Positions 26,183-36,400 of a stretch of DNA of 64,000 nucleotides are shown here, piece by piece; position 1 is the first letter of the stretch; each line of letters begins with the position of its first letter. Below the pieces are notes generated by a model that saw only the letters and a list, made by a program, of their open reading frames with translations, was not told the origin of the DNA and did not search any database. The DNA lies in NCBI GenBank assembly GCA_028707175.1, contig JAQTUV010000002.1, positions 124,001 through 188,000 on the forward strand, given 5' to 3'. Origin of the DNA: Sideroxydans sp. Its GTDB lineage: Bacteria; Pseudomonadota; Gammaproteobacteria; Burkholderiales; Gallionellaceae. A program made the position numbers and the translations under genes.

Positions 26183-27865
26183 CTATCTGGACAGGGCGTT
26201 CACACGATCACGACTACGCGCGATATCGTCGGACCAGTCCTTGTCGCTGTCGACAATGGTCGGTTTCAGCAAGATGACCAATTCGCGCTTTTGATTAACC
26301 TGACTGACTTGGCCAAAAATCGATTTAGGCAATCCTGGCAAGCCAGAACGATCATCAAATGAAGCTTGGCGCATCAAACCTCCGATCGCCACGATCTGAC
26401 CTCCTCTCGCACGCACGATACTGTCCGTCTCAGAAACCGAACTCGATGCCAAGGGCAGGTTATAGATATTCGAACTACCATTAGACGTACCTAGGTTCAC
26501 TGTCTTATTCACAGTCGTCACGGTGCTAACAGAGGGATGAACATGCAAAATGATCTCCCCGTTTTCATCGATACGCGGCGTCACATCCAATGCGATACCG
26601 GAGAAGAAGGGCTGCACTTTGACAGTTGGCGAAGTACCGGCCACACCCGTTGTCGCCTGCGTTCCCCCGCTGACTTCCGTCACAAAGAATTCGTCCGTAC
26701 CGACTTTCAACACAGCCTTCTGATTATTCAATGTCGCGATACGCGGACTAGATAAGACATTCACATCGCCTTGCGATTCGAGGAAGTTAAGCAGTGCCGC
26801 AAAATTGCTGGTCTGAAAGGCTAAACCAAACAGCGAGCCGCCAGTTACCCCAGAAGGCAACGCAGTCACATCTGTTGGCAAAAACGAAGCACCAGGTGTT
26901 GCACTCAACATCGGATTAGAGAGGAGCGATGCTGACGGATTGGCTGGACTCAAAATACTACCTGCCGACCCCATACCGATTGATGCGACATTTTTTGAAT
27001 TATTGATAAAGGCAGCCCAATTCACTCCTGACTGGAAAGAATCATTCAACTGCACTTCTACGATCTTCGCCTCCAAGATCACTTGGCGCTCAACAGATAA
27101 TTGGGAGGCTTTTAGATAGGCTGATACATTTCTCATCGCATCTGGCGTCGCACTCACGACAATCACACCAGACATCGGACTGATGATGACGCTACTGCCT
27201 TTTTCTTGCCCCACAATAGCCTTCAATGCCGCACTCAATTCTTCCCAGAAATCTGCTTTGGACGTCATGCTGACTTTGCTGCTGTCTCGATTCGAGCTGC
27301 TACTAGCGCCACTCGTACCTGTCGTTGCGCCAGCCATCCCCAATGTGTTATCCCCCACTGAACCAGACATCACGCGCAAAGAAGATTTACCTTCACGCTG
27401 TCCCGTCAAATAATTCACTTGGAAAATACGCGTTTGCACGCCCATCGCTTGCACATAGATGCGCGTCCCAACCACTTTGTATTCGTAACCATACATTTCA
27501 CGTATTGCTTCCAAGGCATCGAATACAGTGACATCTTTAAGGTTGAGCGAGATGTTCCCTGTCACTTCTGGCGGCAACAACATGCTGTAACGCGTCCCCG
27601 ACACGATCGCCATAAACACTTGCTGTACCGACGTATTGCTCACAGCCAAATCGAACCTGGCTTCGACAGGGGCATTATCAACAGGAACAGGCGTAGCCAA
27701 TGGTGGTAACAAGGCATTGTCAACCTCCTCCTGCTTGCTTGGCTGTGCGCCAGCTTTGACCGCATCATCCAATGCCGCGTTGATATTTTTCTTGGCAGTC
27801 GACTGACCCGTGCTTGCGCACCCCCCGATCAGCAATGCTGCAAGTAAGATGAATATCGTTTTCAT
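26183..27865 (-). CDS. mshL: MSHA pilus secretin MshL
   Basis: 560 residues from the ATG at 27863-27865. The leader ends in a lipobox (LLIGGCAST), so it is a lipoprotein. An N-terminal STN/secretin-N part (ISLNLKDVTVFDALEAI) precedes an N1-type domain with a Gly/Ser-rich linker, then the secretin core with VERQVILEAKIVEV, NVLSSPRIATLNNQKAVLKVG and the C-terminal GGLMRQ and LVILLKPTIV. It forms the outer-membrane pore for the pilus. Start overlaps the mshK stop by four bases. Confidence 0.95.
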   Translation of the reverse strand: MKTIFILLAALLIGGCASTGQSTAKKNINAALDDAVKAGAQPSKQEEVDNALLPPLATPVPVDNAPVEARFDLAVSNTSVQQVFMAIVSGTRYSMLLPPEVTGNISLNLKDVTVFDALEAIREMYGYEYKVVGTRIYVQAMGVQTRIFQVNYLTGQREGKSSLRVMSGSVGDNTLGMAGATTGTSGASSSSNRDSSKVSMTSKADFWEELSAALKAIVGQEKGSSVIISPMSGVIVVSATPDAMRNVSAYLKASQLSVERQVILEAKIVEVQLNDSFQSGVNWAAFINNSKNVASIGMGSAGSILSPANPSASLLSNPMLSATPGASFLPTDVTALPSGVTGGSLFGLAFQTSNFAALLNFLESQGDVNVLSSPRIATLNNQKAVLKVGTDEFFVTEVSGGTQATTGVAGTSPTVKVQPFFSGIALDVTPRIDENGEIILHVHPSVSTVTTVNKTVNLGTSNGSSNIYNLPLASSSVSETDSIVRARGGQIVAIGGLMRQASFDDRSGLPGLPKSIFGQVSQVNQKRELVILLKPTIVDSDKDWSDDIARSRDRVNALSR

Positions 27866-28419
27866 TTGACGCCCCCATCCTTGTTCACTTCGGGTACACA
27901 AACCACCGCCCCCTGTTTGGCTCTTGCTTTATGTTTGCGCGGCGCGACTCGCTCACGCTTTGCGACCTTAACACCTGCCGGTTTCTGTATCGGTTGCAAC
28001 CCAGTACGCTTGATACAAGCCATCTCATTTTTTGTCATTTTCACACTAGGAAACATGTGCAAGACTTGTCGTCCTTCTGGCCCCATCAAAACCACACAAG
28101 TCTCGCTCACCACTGTCAGAACGGCATCACCATATTTCTCGCCCAAAACCACTTCCACCCCATTAATGATGGCCGACTCGTGATTGGGTGACAAAATCAC
28201 TGACTGCAGACCTTTACCCGACTTTTCCGATAAGCGCCCCATGCCTGCTTCACCGGAGTCTCCCGCATCGCCCGTGCGTCCGTCACCCGAAACAAGATTC
28301 GGCACCAAATCGATAGCAGGGCGTGTTGGATCGGTGAAGGTCGCAGCGACCGATATCCCACATCCCAACAATCCAAGCATCATAAGAAGAGCTTGTGCGC
28401 TCTTTAGACCTGTAGCCAT
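27862..28419 (-). CDS. mshK: MshK-like periplasmic protein
   Basis: 185 residues. An N-terminal signal or anchor (about 8-26) precedes TDPTRPAI, a motif typical of MshK/PilP-like inner-membrane or periplasmic proteins. A short beta-domain (SVILSPNHESAIINGVEVVLGEKYGD) like GspC/MshK follows, with a basic K/R-rich tail. MshK probably links the inner-membrane MshI/J complex to the MshL secretin. It overlaps mshJ by 16 bases and mshL by four. Confidence 0.82.
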   Translation of the reverse strand: MATGLKSAQALLMMLGLLGCGISVAATFTDPTRPAIDLVPNLVSGDGRTGDAGDSGEAGMGRLSEKSGKGLQSVILSPNHESAIINGVEVVLGEKYGDAVLTVVSETCVVLMGPEGRQVLHMFPSVKMTKNEMACIKRTGLQPIQKPAGVKVAKRERVAPRKHKARAKQGAVVCVPEVNKDGGVK

Positions 28420-29081
28420 GTTTTATCCAGACTCAATGTGTACAACGTCAAAGTCAGCTCCGCATTGGGATACTGGACAACCTTCATCGTAGCCATCCCC
28501 CAAAACATCTGCGTAGGCAAGGCTTCCAAAGCATTCAGATATTGCAAGATGTCAACGTAGCTACCTCGTACAGTCATACGTACACCGTGCTTGTAAATCT
28601 GCCTATCTTGCCCATCGACCACCTCAACCACCTTATCGTCGGTCACGGCAGGCTCGATCAATAGTGAGACCGGCAACGTTTCTAACCCTACGAGTTGCAA
28701 ATGAATATTTTTCCCTAGCACTTGCTCTAATAAATGAGCCATTCGGTCAGGCGACACCAATTTATCTTGCGTCTCTTTCAGATAAACATCTCCGCGCGCA
28801 AGTCCATCTTTGATTTCTAATATGCGTTGGCGTTGTGGCGCGAATTCATCTGCCCGCTTAGCTTCGAGCAATCCATCCAACTGCGCTTGAATCTCTTTCA
28901 TCTTCTCTTGCTGCTGTTGCATCTTCGACGACATGCTGCGCTGTTCAGCCAGCAAGGGATCTAGCAAAAATGTATTGATCACGGATACCAATCCAAAAGC
29001 AAGTGCCGCAAAAATCAACACCCGCTCCCGGATGGACATCGCATCCACCTTTGAAACCATTGTCGCCCACTTGCTTTTCAT
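28404..29081 (-). CDS. mshJ: MSHA biogenesis protein MshJ (PilO/GspM-like)
   Basis: 225 residues. A single membrane segment at about 20-42 follows a cytoplasmic start, MSIRERVLIFAALAFGL. A periplasmic coiled coil (Q/E/K-rich, ~45-105) and a C-terminal ferredoxin-like domain with GSYVDILQYLNALEALP complete a PilO/GspM-like architecture. It overlaps both neighbours by four to sixteen bases and should pair with the PilN-like product encoded just upstream. Confidence 0.9.
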   Translation of the reverse strand: MKSKWATMVSKVDAMSIRERVLIFAALAFGLVSVINTFLLDPLLAEQRSMSSKMQQQQEKMKEIQAQLDGLLEAKRADEFAPQRQRILEIKDGLARGDVYLKETQDKLVSPDRMAHLLEQVLGKNIHLQLVGLETLPVSLLIEPAVTDDKVVEVVDGQDRQIYKHGVRMTVRGSYVDILQYLNALEALPTQMFWGMATMKVVQYPNAELTLTLYTLSLDKTWLQV

Positions 29082-29713
29082 CTCTCGCCCCCCTGTTCGG
29101 TAATGGCACTCGACTGCAATGTGAACTCTAGGTAACTGTTCGCTGATGACTTGTCTTCACCCCCTGTACTTTGCCTCATTTGCAAAACTGCGAATGTCTT
29201 ACCTCGCATAATCTCTTCCTTGTTCATGCGCTGAATAAAGATAGGAAGCGATTGAGGATTGGTCGTCGCGCCTTTTATACCCATCGTCGCACCATCCCCC
29301 TTGATATCAAAGCCGGTAAGCCACAACCCATTTACTGCTTGTCGGGAAAAAGCGCGCATGAACTCAGAATAGCCGCGCGTATTACCTATTGCTCCGCTCT
29401 TTAACGTATCAATGAGCTCGTTCTGTTTGGCCGATTGCGCCTCCAATATGGCAAGCTCTTCATTCAAGATTTCATTGGCACGTGATGGAGAGAACTGATT
29501 CGCATATTCGGCAAAGCGCCGTTGCTCTGCTTCATAACGTGTTGTCATAGCCTGCTTCTGCAACCCCATTTGATGCACTTGATAGCGCGCATAAGCATAG
29601 AACAGCATTGACCCAACTATGATCAATCCCAAAGCCTGCAACATCGTCACCAAAGAGAAGTGTTTCTTCTGCTTGAGAAAGATAGGATTAAAAAGATTGA
29701 TCTGTTGGCTCAT
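29078..29713 (-). CDS. PilN-like MSHA biogenesis protein (second MshI gene)
   Basis: 211 residues from the ATG at 29711-29713, overlapping the mshI stop by four bases. It starts MSQQINLFNPIFLKQKKHFS, the PilN/MshI2 signature (x-x-INLLxPxxx). A membrane segment at about 22-44, a coiled coil and a small periplasmic domain (QAVNGLWLTGFDIKG) follow. The short N-terminal INLF motif should dock into the PilM-like MshI. This split mshI plus pilN-like arrangement matches systems that have two MshI-type genes. Confidence 0.88.
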   Translation of the reverse strand: MSQQINLFNPIFLKQKKHFSLVTMLQALGLIIVGSMLFYAYARYQVHQMGLQKQAMTTRYEAEQRRFAEYANQFSPSRANEILNEELAILEAQSAKQNELIDTLKSGAIGNTRGYSEFMRAFSRQAVNGLWLTGFDIKGDGATMGIKGATTNPQSLPIFIQRMNKEEIMRGKTFAVLQMRQSTGGEDKSSANSYLEFTLQSSAITEQGGER

Positions 29714-30669
29714 AGCGCTTTCTTCTCCAAACGCAGGGCAGCTCCCAACGCGAGTAAAGCGTGGCAAGTGAATTCAGCCTCCAGCAACTCGGGCGCGCCC
29801 GTGATATCCATCTTCTGCGATAGATCCAACGCCTCTACGACAATGCCTAAATTCTCCGATATCGACGACACCAAACCTAATTCCACGGGCGCTGACACCA
29901 ACATCCGCTCAATTTGAATGTGATGAAACTGGCGATCAAAGTAGTCGAGCGAGCGTTGTAGCTCCAACTCGACACGATCATGGTGCTGACGGCGTACCGA
30001 TTCATCCGCATCCTGCAGTTGACCTAAAGAAATATCGATACGACGGGCCAAAAACAGTTCTCCATCGCACGTCATGGTCAATAGCCCGCCATCCTCATTA
30101 AAAGACAGCAATGCCAATCCGCGCCCCTCCGTTTCGAAAAGTGCGGCGATATTGCGCTGTGCCATCTCAGGGATATCGATGACCTCCAAATCCAATCTGG
30201 ATTTCTCGAATAGGCTGATACGTTTGCGGATAGTCTCGTTCGATGCCGCGATAGCATATAGAGACTGAGGACGGTCACTTCCATATTTGTTAGCGGGAAT
30301 CTGCAACACATCGACCGTTGCATCATCGATGTGATAACTCAGTGAGTCCTTGATCTTCCATCGGATGGCGGTCTTTAATTCATCCACTGGCACATTCGGG
30401 GCTTCAACCAACATCAGCTGGTATTCGTTAGGCGACAACACCGTGGTGAAGCGCCCTCCCATCAGTTCGGGAGAATCCTTCCGAATTCGCTCTAGCGTTG
30501 CCGTATTCACTTTTTCCACAGGAAAGAAGGAGCACCGGGTCACTTGCGGGCGCTCCCCAACGTACTGAGCTTGCGCTAAATAAATCCCTTTGCTGCCCAT
30601 CGAGACAGCACTCCACCCCGCATTGCGATTGCGTCGTTGAAAGAACGATAAGGCATTGGGCAGTTTCAT
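29710..30669 (-). CDS. mshI: MSHA biogenesis protein MshI (PilM-like actin-fold protein)
   Basis: 319 residues with no signal or membrane segment. The order of segments matches PilM/MshI: N-terminal WSAVSMGSKGIYLAQAQYV, EAPNVPVDELKTAIRWKIKD, EVIDIPEMAQRNI and RRIDISLGQ. It is a cytoplasmic actin-fold protein that binds the PilN-like tail and transmits assembly state. It is preceded by a ~190-base gap with a hairpin, so its half of the locus (mshI to mshN) may have its own promoter. Confidence 0.9.
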   Translation of the reverse strand: MKLPNALSFFQRRNRNAGWSAVSMGSKGIYLAQAQYVGERPQVTRCSFFPVEKVNTATLERIRKDSPELMGGRFTTVLSPNEYQLMLVEAPNVPVDELKTAIRWKIKDSLSYHIDDATVDVLQIPANKYGSDRPQSLYAIAASNETIRKRISLFEKSRLDLEVIDIPEMAQRNIAALFETEGRGLALLSFNEDGGLLTMTCDGELFLARRIDISLGQLQDADESVRRQHHDRVELELQRSLDYFDRQFHHIQIERMLVSAPVELGLVSSISENLGIVVEALDLSQKMDITGAPELLEAEFTCHALLALGAALRLEKKAL

Positions 30670-30755
30670 AATCAGCGCAGATTGAGTTAAGCAACCTTTA
30701 ATACGGTTTAAGAGTAATTGGCATTTTCACCTTCATAGGACAAACCAAACTTTAA

Positions 30756-30781
30756 ATAAGAGGGGGGTATCCCCTTTATTT
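30756..30781 (-). terminator. Possible terminator or hairpin after mshQ
   Basis: AATAA-G-AGGGG and CCCCTTTATT pair with one bulged G in the 193-base gap between mshQ and mshI. On the minus strand a T/A-rich TTATTTAAAG follows. It could partly terminate the upstream msh transcript. The rest of the gap shows nothing I can name. Confidence 0.4.
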
Positions 30782-30862
30782 CTGCTATTCATCTAAACAT
30801 AAAGGAGAATCAAACGAGCATCATCTATCCCATTTGAAGATGCTGCTCTTGATCACTTAATC

Positions 30863-33800
30863 TCAGTAAGACTCCCTCAAATAGATGATTTGGTTCTTAC
30901 CTTGATAGATGCCAAAGGTCGCCTGTCCAGAGATTGCCGCTTCCAGATAAGGATGAACGGCAGGTAGCGTAATCGTTGCCACCCCCGCTTTACGAGAAGC
31001 AGGAGGATTCAGAGTGATATCCATCTTGCCCCCCGTTACAACACCCGCAGAGGCAACCCCTGTGCTGCCTGTTTTGAGGCTCGCTTTGTCTTTTACATCG
31101 TAATTGGCAGATAGCGCTAGGTTAGTCACACTGTCGGTCACACTCCTGATCCAGCCATTTGCGGCACTAAAGTAGCGCACTTCCGCCATCATCGTCAGGG
31201 GCAACAGTTCTGATCCATAAGTGTTGTAGAACTTAACTTGCCCACTCACCACCGTCACGCCGCCTTCCACCGAGGCAACACCTCGCTCAGAAGACACCCC
31301 ATCTGTATCGACTGCGCGAATGAATACATCACTAGGCATAGTTGGTTTAGTTGCAAAGGTAAATTTCGGTGCCCCTGTGTTACTTACCAACGCACCATTC
31401 AAAGTCCGTGCGTTGCTACCTCCTGCTGCGATGCTCGTCGTACCCCCCATTGCGCCAACCCCAGCCGCTACGGCCACACCACCCGTGCTATCTACTGCAC
31501 TCAAGTCGATTTTCTTAGCAAAACCACCTTGATAATTGCTGAGCTGCTCGTTGTTTCCATTCATTGCTTGCACCGTCACGGCTTGTAGAACTTGTCCCGA
31601 ATACACCATTCCTCCAGAAGCACACGCCAAACCTGTGGCACATGCAATCGGCCCTGCAACGATGGTATTGAAATGGTGCGCTTTAAAACGACCAGCATTC
31701 GCACTCATTCCAGTCGTTCCACTGACCTCCCCCATAAATTGACTACTGTCAGCTGAGATCTTGAGTACACCCGCTTCGCTCCAAGTCAAATCATTGACCG
31801 TCTTGATTCCAGAAACAAAGTCGCTACGCATAAAGGATAAGGAGCCACTCAACACACCACTGGATGGGCATAAACCAGCAACCAGCGGCGCAACGCAGGT
31901 ATGCGAAAGTGTCACTTGTTCAGACTGATGGCTTGCGCCACTGTTGGCAGAACCTGCCGTTGAGAAACTCGGTGTGACATTGCCATTCGCGGACATCGCC
32001 CGAACAGTCGCGCTAAATCCCGTGCCAATTTGAGTGGCTGAATCCGTTCCCGCGACCGCTAACACCGTCCCAAAACCATCTGTAGCACTGGCGGCTGTAC
32101 CAGCCGCACAATCCCCAGAACCTGCGGCACACACATCTACAGCAAAATGATGTGGCAACACCTTAAATGCATTTGAGTTGCCCAACAGATTTGCCCCGTT
32201 CAAAGACTTCTGAATTCGCAAAGTGATTTGGCCGACATCCTCATAGCTAAAACTGATCGAGGAAGTCGAGTTGCCATTGCCATCAAAAATTAAATCGATG
32301 CCGGTGTAGCTGGTATTACCCAGCCAATTGCCTCCGTTGTTGTTTGCTTGTACTGCTGTACCGTTCACGCGAAACAAATTACCTGTAGCGCAGGTGCTAG
32401 GATCATTACATTCGTAGCCGAAATTAATCGTCTGAACACCGGTCAGGCCAGCAGTACAAGCACCTGTTGTTGAGTTTTTCTTCACCGCACGCAACAGATA
32501 TTGCGCAGATGCCACACCAGCCTTTTGCACCGGCACGGTTACTTCGGCGCCATCGGCGGCCTCCGTCAAGATAAAGCCAGCATCAGAGAATGTCATCGCG
32601 CAACTCTCGGTCGTGCCAACAAAACACCGAGCTGCATTTTTCGCTGAAGGCGTCGTGCCAGTTGCCGTAAGTGTCAATACGCCTGCTGTCGTTTGTGTCA
32701 CCTCCAGTGTTGTCGTGCCCGCTAAGAACGTCTTGCTCACTCCATTCACTGTCGTCGTCACCGAGCCACTGGACAAGGTGCTACAAGCCGCATCTGCACA
32801 GGCTTTCACCGTCACGGTTTCCGGTGCACAAGTCAGCCCCACACCGCTGTGTTCGATGCGAATGTGATCTAAGCCACCAATCATCACCGGCGCCGCTTTC
32901 ACGGCTGCGTCATACATCACACTGGATGGCGGTGTTGTTGCCGAGATGTATTCGGCCTGCACATCGCTGTAATAAGCCGTTGCACTGGAAGGGATCGCCG
33001 CCCCCACGATGGCGTCATAGGTGAGCGTGATGCTTTTACCAGGCGCGAGTTGTTTGGCTGCTGCAAAAGTCCAGGTCAATTCTTCGCGATTCGTATCGCC
33101 CGTATAGCCTGTGAATTTAGGCGGATTAAAGACCGTTGGCGTCACCGCGACCAACTTGGTTGCAGCCGTATCATCAGTCGAAAAAACACTTGTCCCCAAC
33201 ACAAAGCTGAAACGTTCTGCTGCCGTAGTCCCCGCAGCAAAAGGCAATTCATCATGAACGATAATGTCACTCGCCGGTACACTCCCGACATTTGCCACCG
33301 TCACCACATATGTCACACGACCGCCCGCTGCAACTGACCCTGGCGACACCGTCTTTGTTACAGCCAATTCCGCTTGATGGCGTACTGAACTGGTCACGCT
33401 CGCCACCAATCCTGAAAGGAAGGTCGATGCTTTGATCTTGGCAGCATTGACAATATCCATCCCATCTACGATGCCGCTGCCAAGCTGCACATCAAACGTG
33501 ACAACTCCAACGATCCCCGGATTGAGCGTCGTCGAAGTAAATGTCATATCTTGGCCAGTCACAGTCGGAACGAGGCTCATACCATCCCGCAATGCTGTTC
33601 CAGTCACGAAACTCGTACCAACGGGTAGGGTATCAACCAACGACACCCCGGTCAGCGGAGTTGCACTAATGTTTTTGTAATCCAAGCGATAACGGATCTT
33701 GCTGTTCGGGGCGATGCTACCGTTCGCATAGGGAACGCACGTCGCCCCTGCATACACACAATCCACCTTGACCGCTAACGACATCGGCGCGAGGATTTTC

Positions 33801-35791
33801 ACCGGTGCCGAACCAATGGTTTCTGACATGCTGCTGTTCAATGTGGTACCGCCTGGGCCACCGGCATACCACACATCTGCATTGTTCAAATATGCCGCAG
33901 CAGAAGACGGAACATTCCCCCCCACGGTGGCATTGAAAGTAACAACCAACTTACCCCCGACTGGGATACTTCCTGTCTTGAATTGAAATTGCACTTTTTC
34001 TCGCGCTGTCGCCGTGGCCGGATTGGTCACAACCACAGTGGGCGCCAATGCGGTCGCTGCGCCAGCTGCTGTCGTACTTGTAGCAACGACACTTCCCGCC
34101 ACATATGAGAAACGATCAGACGCTGCCGTACTCAATCCACTGGTCGGCAGATAGTCATACACATTAATGGGGATGGAGGTCGTAGCCATCACAGCCGTGC
34201 CACCATTGTTGGGGATGGTAATGGTGTAACTGACTAATTCACCTGCGAAACGTGTCGGCGTGCTGGTTGATTTTCCGATCCATAAGTTTGCCTGCGTCGA
34301 AACTGTCGCAATCGCAGTCGAAGTCACTCCATTTGGAATACTGGTACTTTTAAGGGTCGCCGTATTATCAATCGCCGTGCCATCCGTAGGCTTCGTAGCT
34401 ACCAATACGTCATATTGGATCTTACCGCTCGCGCCCGAGGCCAGCGTGGCGATCTTGGGGAAAGTCATTACTTTGGGTGTACCAGCCACAGCGGGGGCGC
34501 CGATGGTCGTGCCACTCAATTGCACATAACTACCCGTCACATAGGCGACGCCTGCTGCTAGTGCATCGGTCAGCACTACATTGGTCTGCGTAGCGCCCCC
34601 CGTATTCAGATAGAAGATCTCATAGCGCAGTTTTAGATTAGCAATCGCAGGAACGACACCTGCGGCGATCGTCGTTGGCGTGCATGTCGCGCCTGAACAT
34701 GCACCAACCAATTGTTTCACCAGCATCAGGTTCGAATTCGATGCTGCAACGGCTGGGCAGTGATAACGCCAATGATTGAATTCGCCAGGCGCCTTCGCGG
34801 CTCCGCCTCCCACATCCATACTGGCATCGCCACCGAACACTTCTGAATTATTGATGATGCCTGAGGCGGGCATCGTTGCTGTCAAACGTAAAGTAATTCG
34901 CACGCTAAACAACTCCCCCACGGTCACTTTCCCTGCTGCAAAACGAACCGCATTGGTATTGCTCGGCAACGGATTATCGGGTGACAGGTTATATCCCGCC
35001 AAAGTCGGTGTGCCGCCTACGCAGCCACCGACACCACCTGCAACACCAGCCGCAGTCCCTTTCATCGAACCCATATAGCTGATGCGCTGCCAAGGACCAA
35101 CCGATCCTGTGGCATCCTGCTGAATAAAGGTGTCCGGCCCCGCCACGGGCGACACGCCGCCCGTGGTCACATAGTTGACCGCAGGTGGTGCCGCACAATT
35201 GGTGTTGGTGCTATCGCGATTCCCCCCCACATACTTAGCGACCATCGCGGCATCCCAAGCGTTATGTGTACTGCTTGGCAACGAGATGCCCGAACAACCC
35301 GTTTTACTGGGTAATGCCGTGCCATTCGCCGCAGTGATCACCGTGTTGGCTGGGGAGACCGCTGTGCGTGCGTCTGTGGAAAAAAAGATGCCGGTGTCTG
35401 AATAGAGCGGCACTTGTGTTGGGCGTACCGCAGCAGGCCCTGGAGGTGAAATCTCAGTATACGTACCATCGGTGTTCAACCGAATGAACTGAGCATCTGT
35501 CACTACCGTTCCCGCAGGGATGTAGTCAGTGACGAATCCGCCGCCACCAATGTTGCCGCCATTGTCCGTCGGCGTGAATTGAATGATGTAGCTTATCTCA
35601 TCGCCAATTTGGAGGTTTTGCCCAGATGAGAGCCTTGAAAGGATCAATGCACGTGTCGCGGCATCAAAATATTTGGTCGTTTCCAATTGCCCCACATAGT
35701 CAGCACGGGCAGGAAATGCAAATATCAATCCCAGAAAAAGCGCCAGCCATACGGAACTGAATATTTTTTTATTCAATAGGTTGATCGTCAT
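30863..35791 (-). CDS. mshQ: MshQ-like giant adhesin with DUF11 repeats and DUF6701 domain
   Basis: 1642 residues from the ATG at 35789-35791 (GGAG at good spacing); a longer upstream reading lacks it. A signal peptide (to about ARADY) leads into an N-terminal Gly/Thr-rich region (~30-350). Four DUF11-like modules start near 355, 500, 670 and 805, each opening with a form of NLxxxKxxxP and holding TYxVxxxN. From about 970 the sequence HIRIEHSGVGLTCAPETVTV begins the DUF6701 domain that defines MshQ. It is probably a surface or tip adhesin of the MSHA pilus. It stands between mshP and mshI, and classic MshQ has a LamG-like domain where this one has DUF11 units. Confidence 0.9.
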   Translation of the reverse strand: MTINLLNKKIFSSVWLALFLGLIFAFPARADYVGQLETTKYFDAATRALILSRLSSGQNLQIGDEISYIIQFTPTDNGGNIGGGGFVTDYIPAGTVVTDAQFIRLNTDGTYTEISPPGPAAVRPTQVPLYSDTGIFFSTDARTAVSPANTVITAANGTALPSKTGCSGISLPSSTHNAWDAAMVAKYVGGNRDSTNTNCAAPPAVNYVTTGGVSPVAGPDTFIQQDATGSVGPWQRISYMGSMKGTAAGVAGGVGGCVGGTPTLAGYNLSPDNPLPSNTNAVRFAAGKVTVGELFSVRITLRLTATMPASGIINNSEVFGGDASMDVGGGAAKAPGEFNHWRYHCPAVAASNSNLMLVKQLVGACSGATCTPTTIAAGVVPAIANLKLRYEIFYLNTGGATQTNVVLTDALAAGVAYVTGSYVQLSGTTIGAPAVAGTPKVMTFPKIATLASGASGKIQYDVLVATKPTDGTAIDNTATLKSTSIPNGVTSTAIATVSTQANLWIGKSTSTPTRFAGELVSYTITIPNNGGTAVMATTSIPINVYDYLPTSGLSTAASDRFSYVAGSVVATSTTAAGAATALAPTVVVTNPATATAREKVQFQFKTGSIPVGGKLVVTFNATVGGNVPSSAAAYLNNADVWYAGGPGGTTLNSSMSETIGSAPVKILAPMSLAVKVDCVYAGATCVPYANGSIAPNSKIRYRLDYKNISATPLTGVSLVDTLPVGTSFVTGTALRDGMSLVPTVTGQDMTFTSTTLNPGIVGVVTFDVQLGSGIVDGMDIVNAAKIKASTFLSGLVASVTSSVRHQAELAVTKTVSPGSVAAGGRVTYVVTVANVGSVPASDIIVHDELPFAAGTTAAERFSFVLGTSVFSTDDTAATKLVAVTPTVFNPPKFTGYTGDTNREELTWTFAAAKQLAPGKSITLTYDAIVGAAIPSSATAYYSDVQAEYISATTPPSSVMYDAAVKAAPVMIGGLDHIRIEHSGVGLTCAPETVTVKACADAACSTLSSGSVTTTVNGVSKTFLAGTTTLEVTQTTAGVLTLTATGTTPSAKNAARCFVGTTESCAMTFSDAGFILTEAADGAEVTVPVQKAGVASAQYLLRAVKKNSTTGACTAGLTGVQTINFGYECNDPSTCATGNLFRVNGTAVQANNNGGNWLGNTSYTGIDLIFDGNGNSTSSISFSYEDVGQITLRIQKSLNGANLLGNSNAFKVLPHHFAVDVCAAGSGDCAAGTAASATDGFGTVLAVAGTDSATQIGTGFSATVRAMSANGNVTPSFSTAGSANSGASHQSEQVTLSHTCVAPLVAGLCPSSGVLSGSLSFMRSDFVSGIKTVNDLTWSEAGVLKISADSSQFMGEVSGTTGMSANAGRFKAHHFNTIVAGPIACATGLACASGGMVYSGQVLQAVTVQAMNGNNEQLSNYQGGFAKKIDLSAVDSTGGVAVAAGVGAMGGTTSIAAGGSNARTLNGALVSNTGAPKFTFATKPTMPSDVFIRAVDTDGVSSERGVASVEGGVTVVSGQVKFYNTYGSELLPLTMMAEVRYFSAANGWIRSVTDSVTNLALSANYDVKDKASLKTGSTGVASAGVVTGGKMDITLNPPASRKAGVATITLPAVHPYLEAAISGQATFGIYQGKNQIIYLRESY

Positions 35792-35911
35792 TTCCACTCC
35801 AACAAAACTCACGCCAATGCGGCCCCTTAGCACTTAGCGGCAACTCTTGGTGAATCTTTAGGGGAAACGCTTATGCCGGATGCGCGAACCACGCTCATCT
35901 AAACCATTCAA

Positions 35912-36400
35912 TCACCAAGCCAGCTTTACATTGATGACGCGCTCGACATAACTTTGATCATTCGGAATACCCATCGTCGCCACAGAACTCACCGCATAGA
36001 CCCAAACCGTCGATGTCCCCTCTACAAACGATGCAGACGAGCAATTAACGCGAACAGTGAAAGCGGATAAAGTCTCACCTGCCAACTCATTTGCTGCGAA
36101 CGTCCTTGCGGGTGAGGCGGCTTCACACCCCGCCCAACGCGTTCCCGTCGGCATTTGAGTCACGTTGTGTACCGACCATTCCACACCAGCACGTGCCGCT
36201 TGATACGCGCGCGCGCCCATCACATCCATCATTTCGCTCTGATGCTGTACGGTAGAGAACGACACCATCGCCACGCCCAGGAAGGACAACACCACCAATA
36301 AGAAGATGGCGGTAATGATGCTGAAACCACCTGAACGTGCAGGTGGTTTCGCCAACTGGCAAAATCCAAAATCGGAAACCCTCTGTAATTTATTTTTCAT
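35912..36400 (-). CDS. mshP: MSHA biogenesis protein MshP
   Basis: 162 residues. A prepilin-like start has a long leader, then GGFSIITAIFLLVVLSFLGVAM, a hydrophobic helix without the usual Glu5. This atypical PilX/MshP N-terminus is followed by QAARAGVEWSVHNV. The C-terminal part has paired cysteines and WVYAVSSVA. It is a minor pilin-like protein expected at the pilus tip complex. It overlaps mshO by four bases; the 120-base gap to mshQ has no clear gene. Confidence 0.88.
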   Translation of the reverse strand: MKNKLQRVSDFGFCQLAKPPARSGGFSIITAIFLLVVLSFLGVAMVSFSTVQHQSEMMDVMGARAYQAARAGVEWSVHNVTQMPTGTRWAGCEAASPARTFAANELAGETLSAFTVRVNCSSASFVEGTSTVWVYAVSSVATMGIPNDQSYVERVINVKLAW

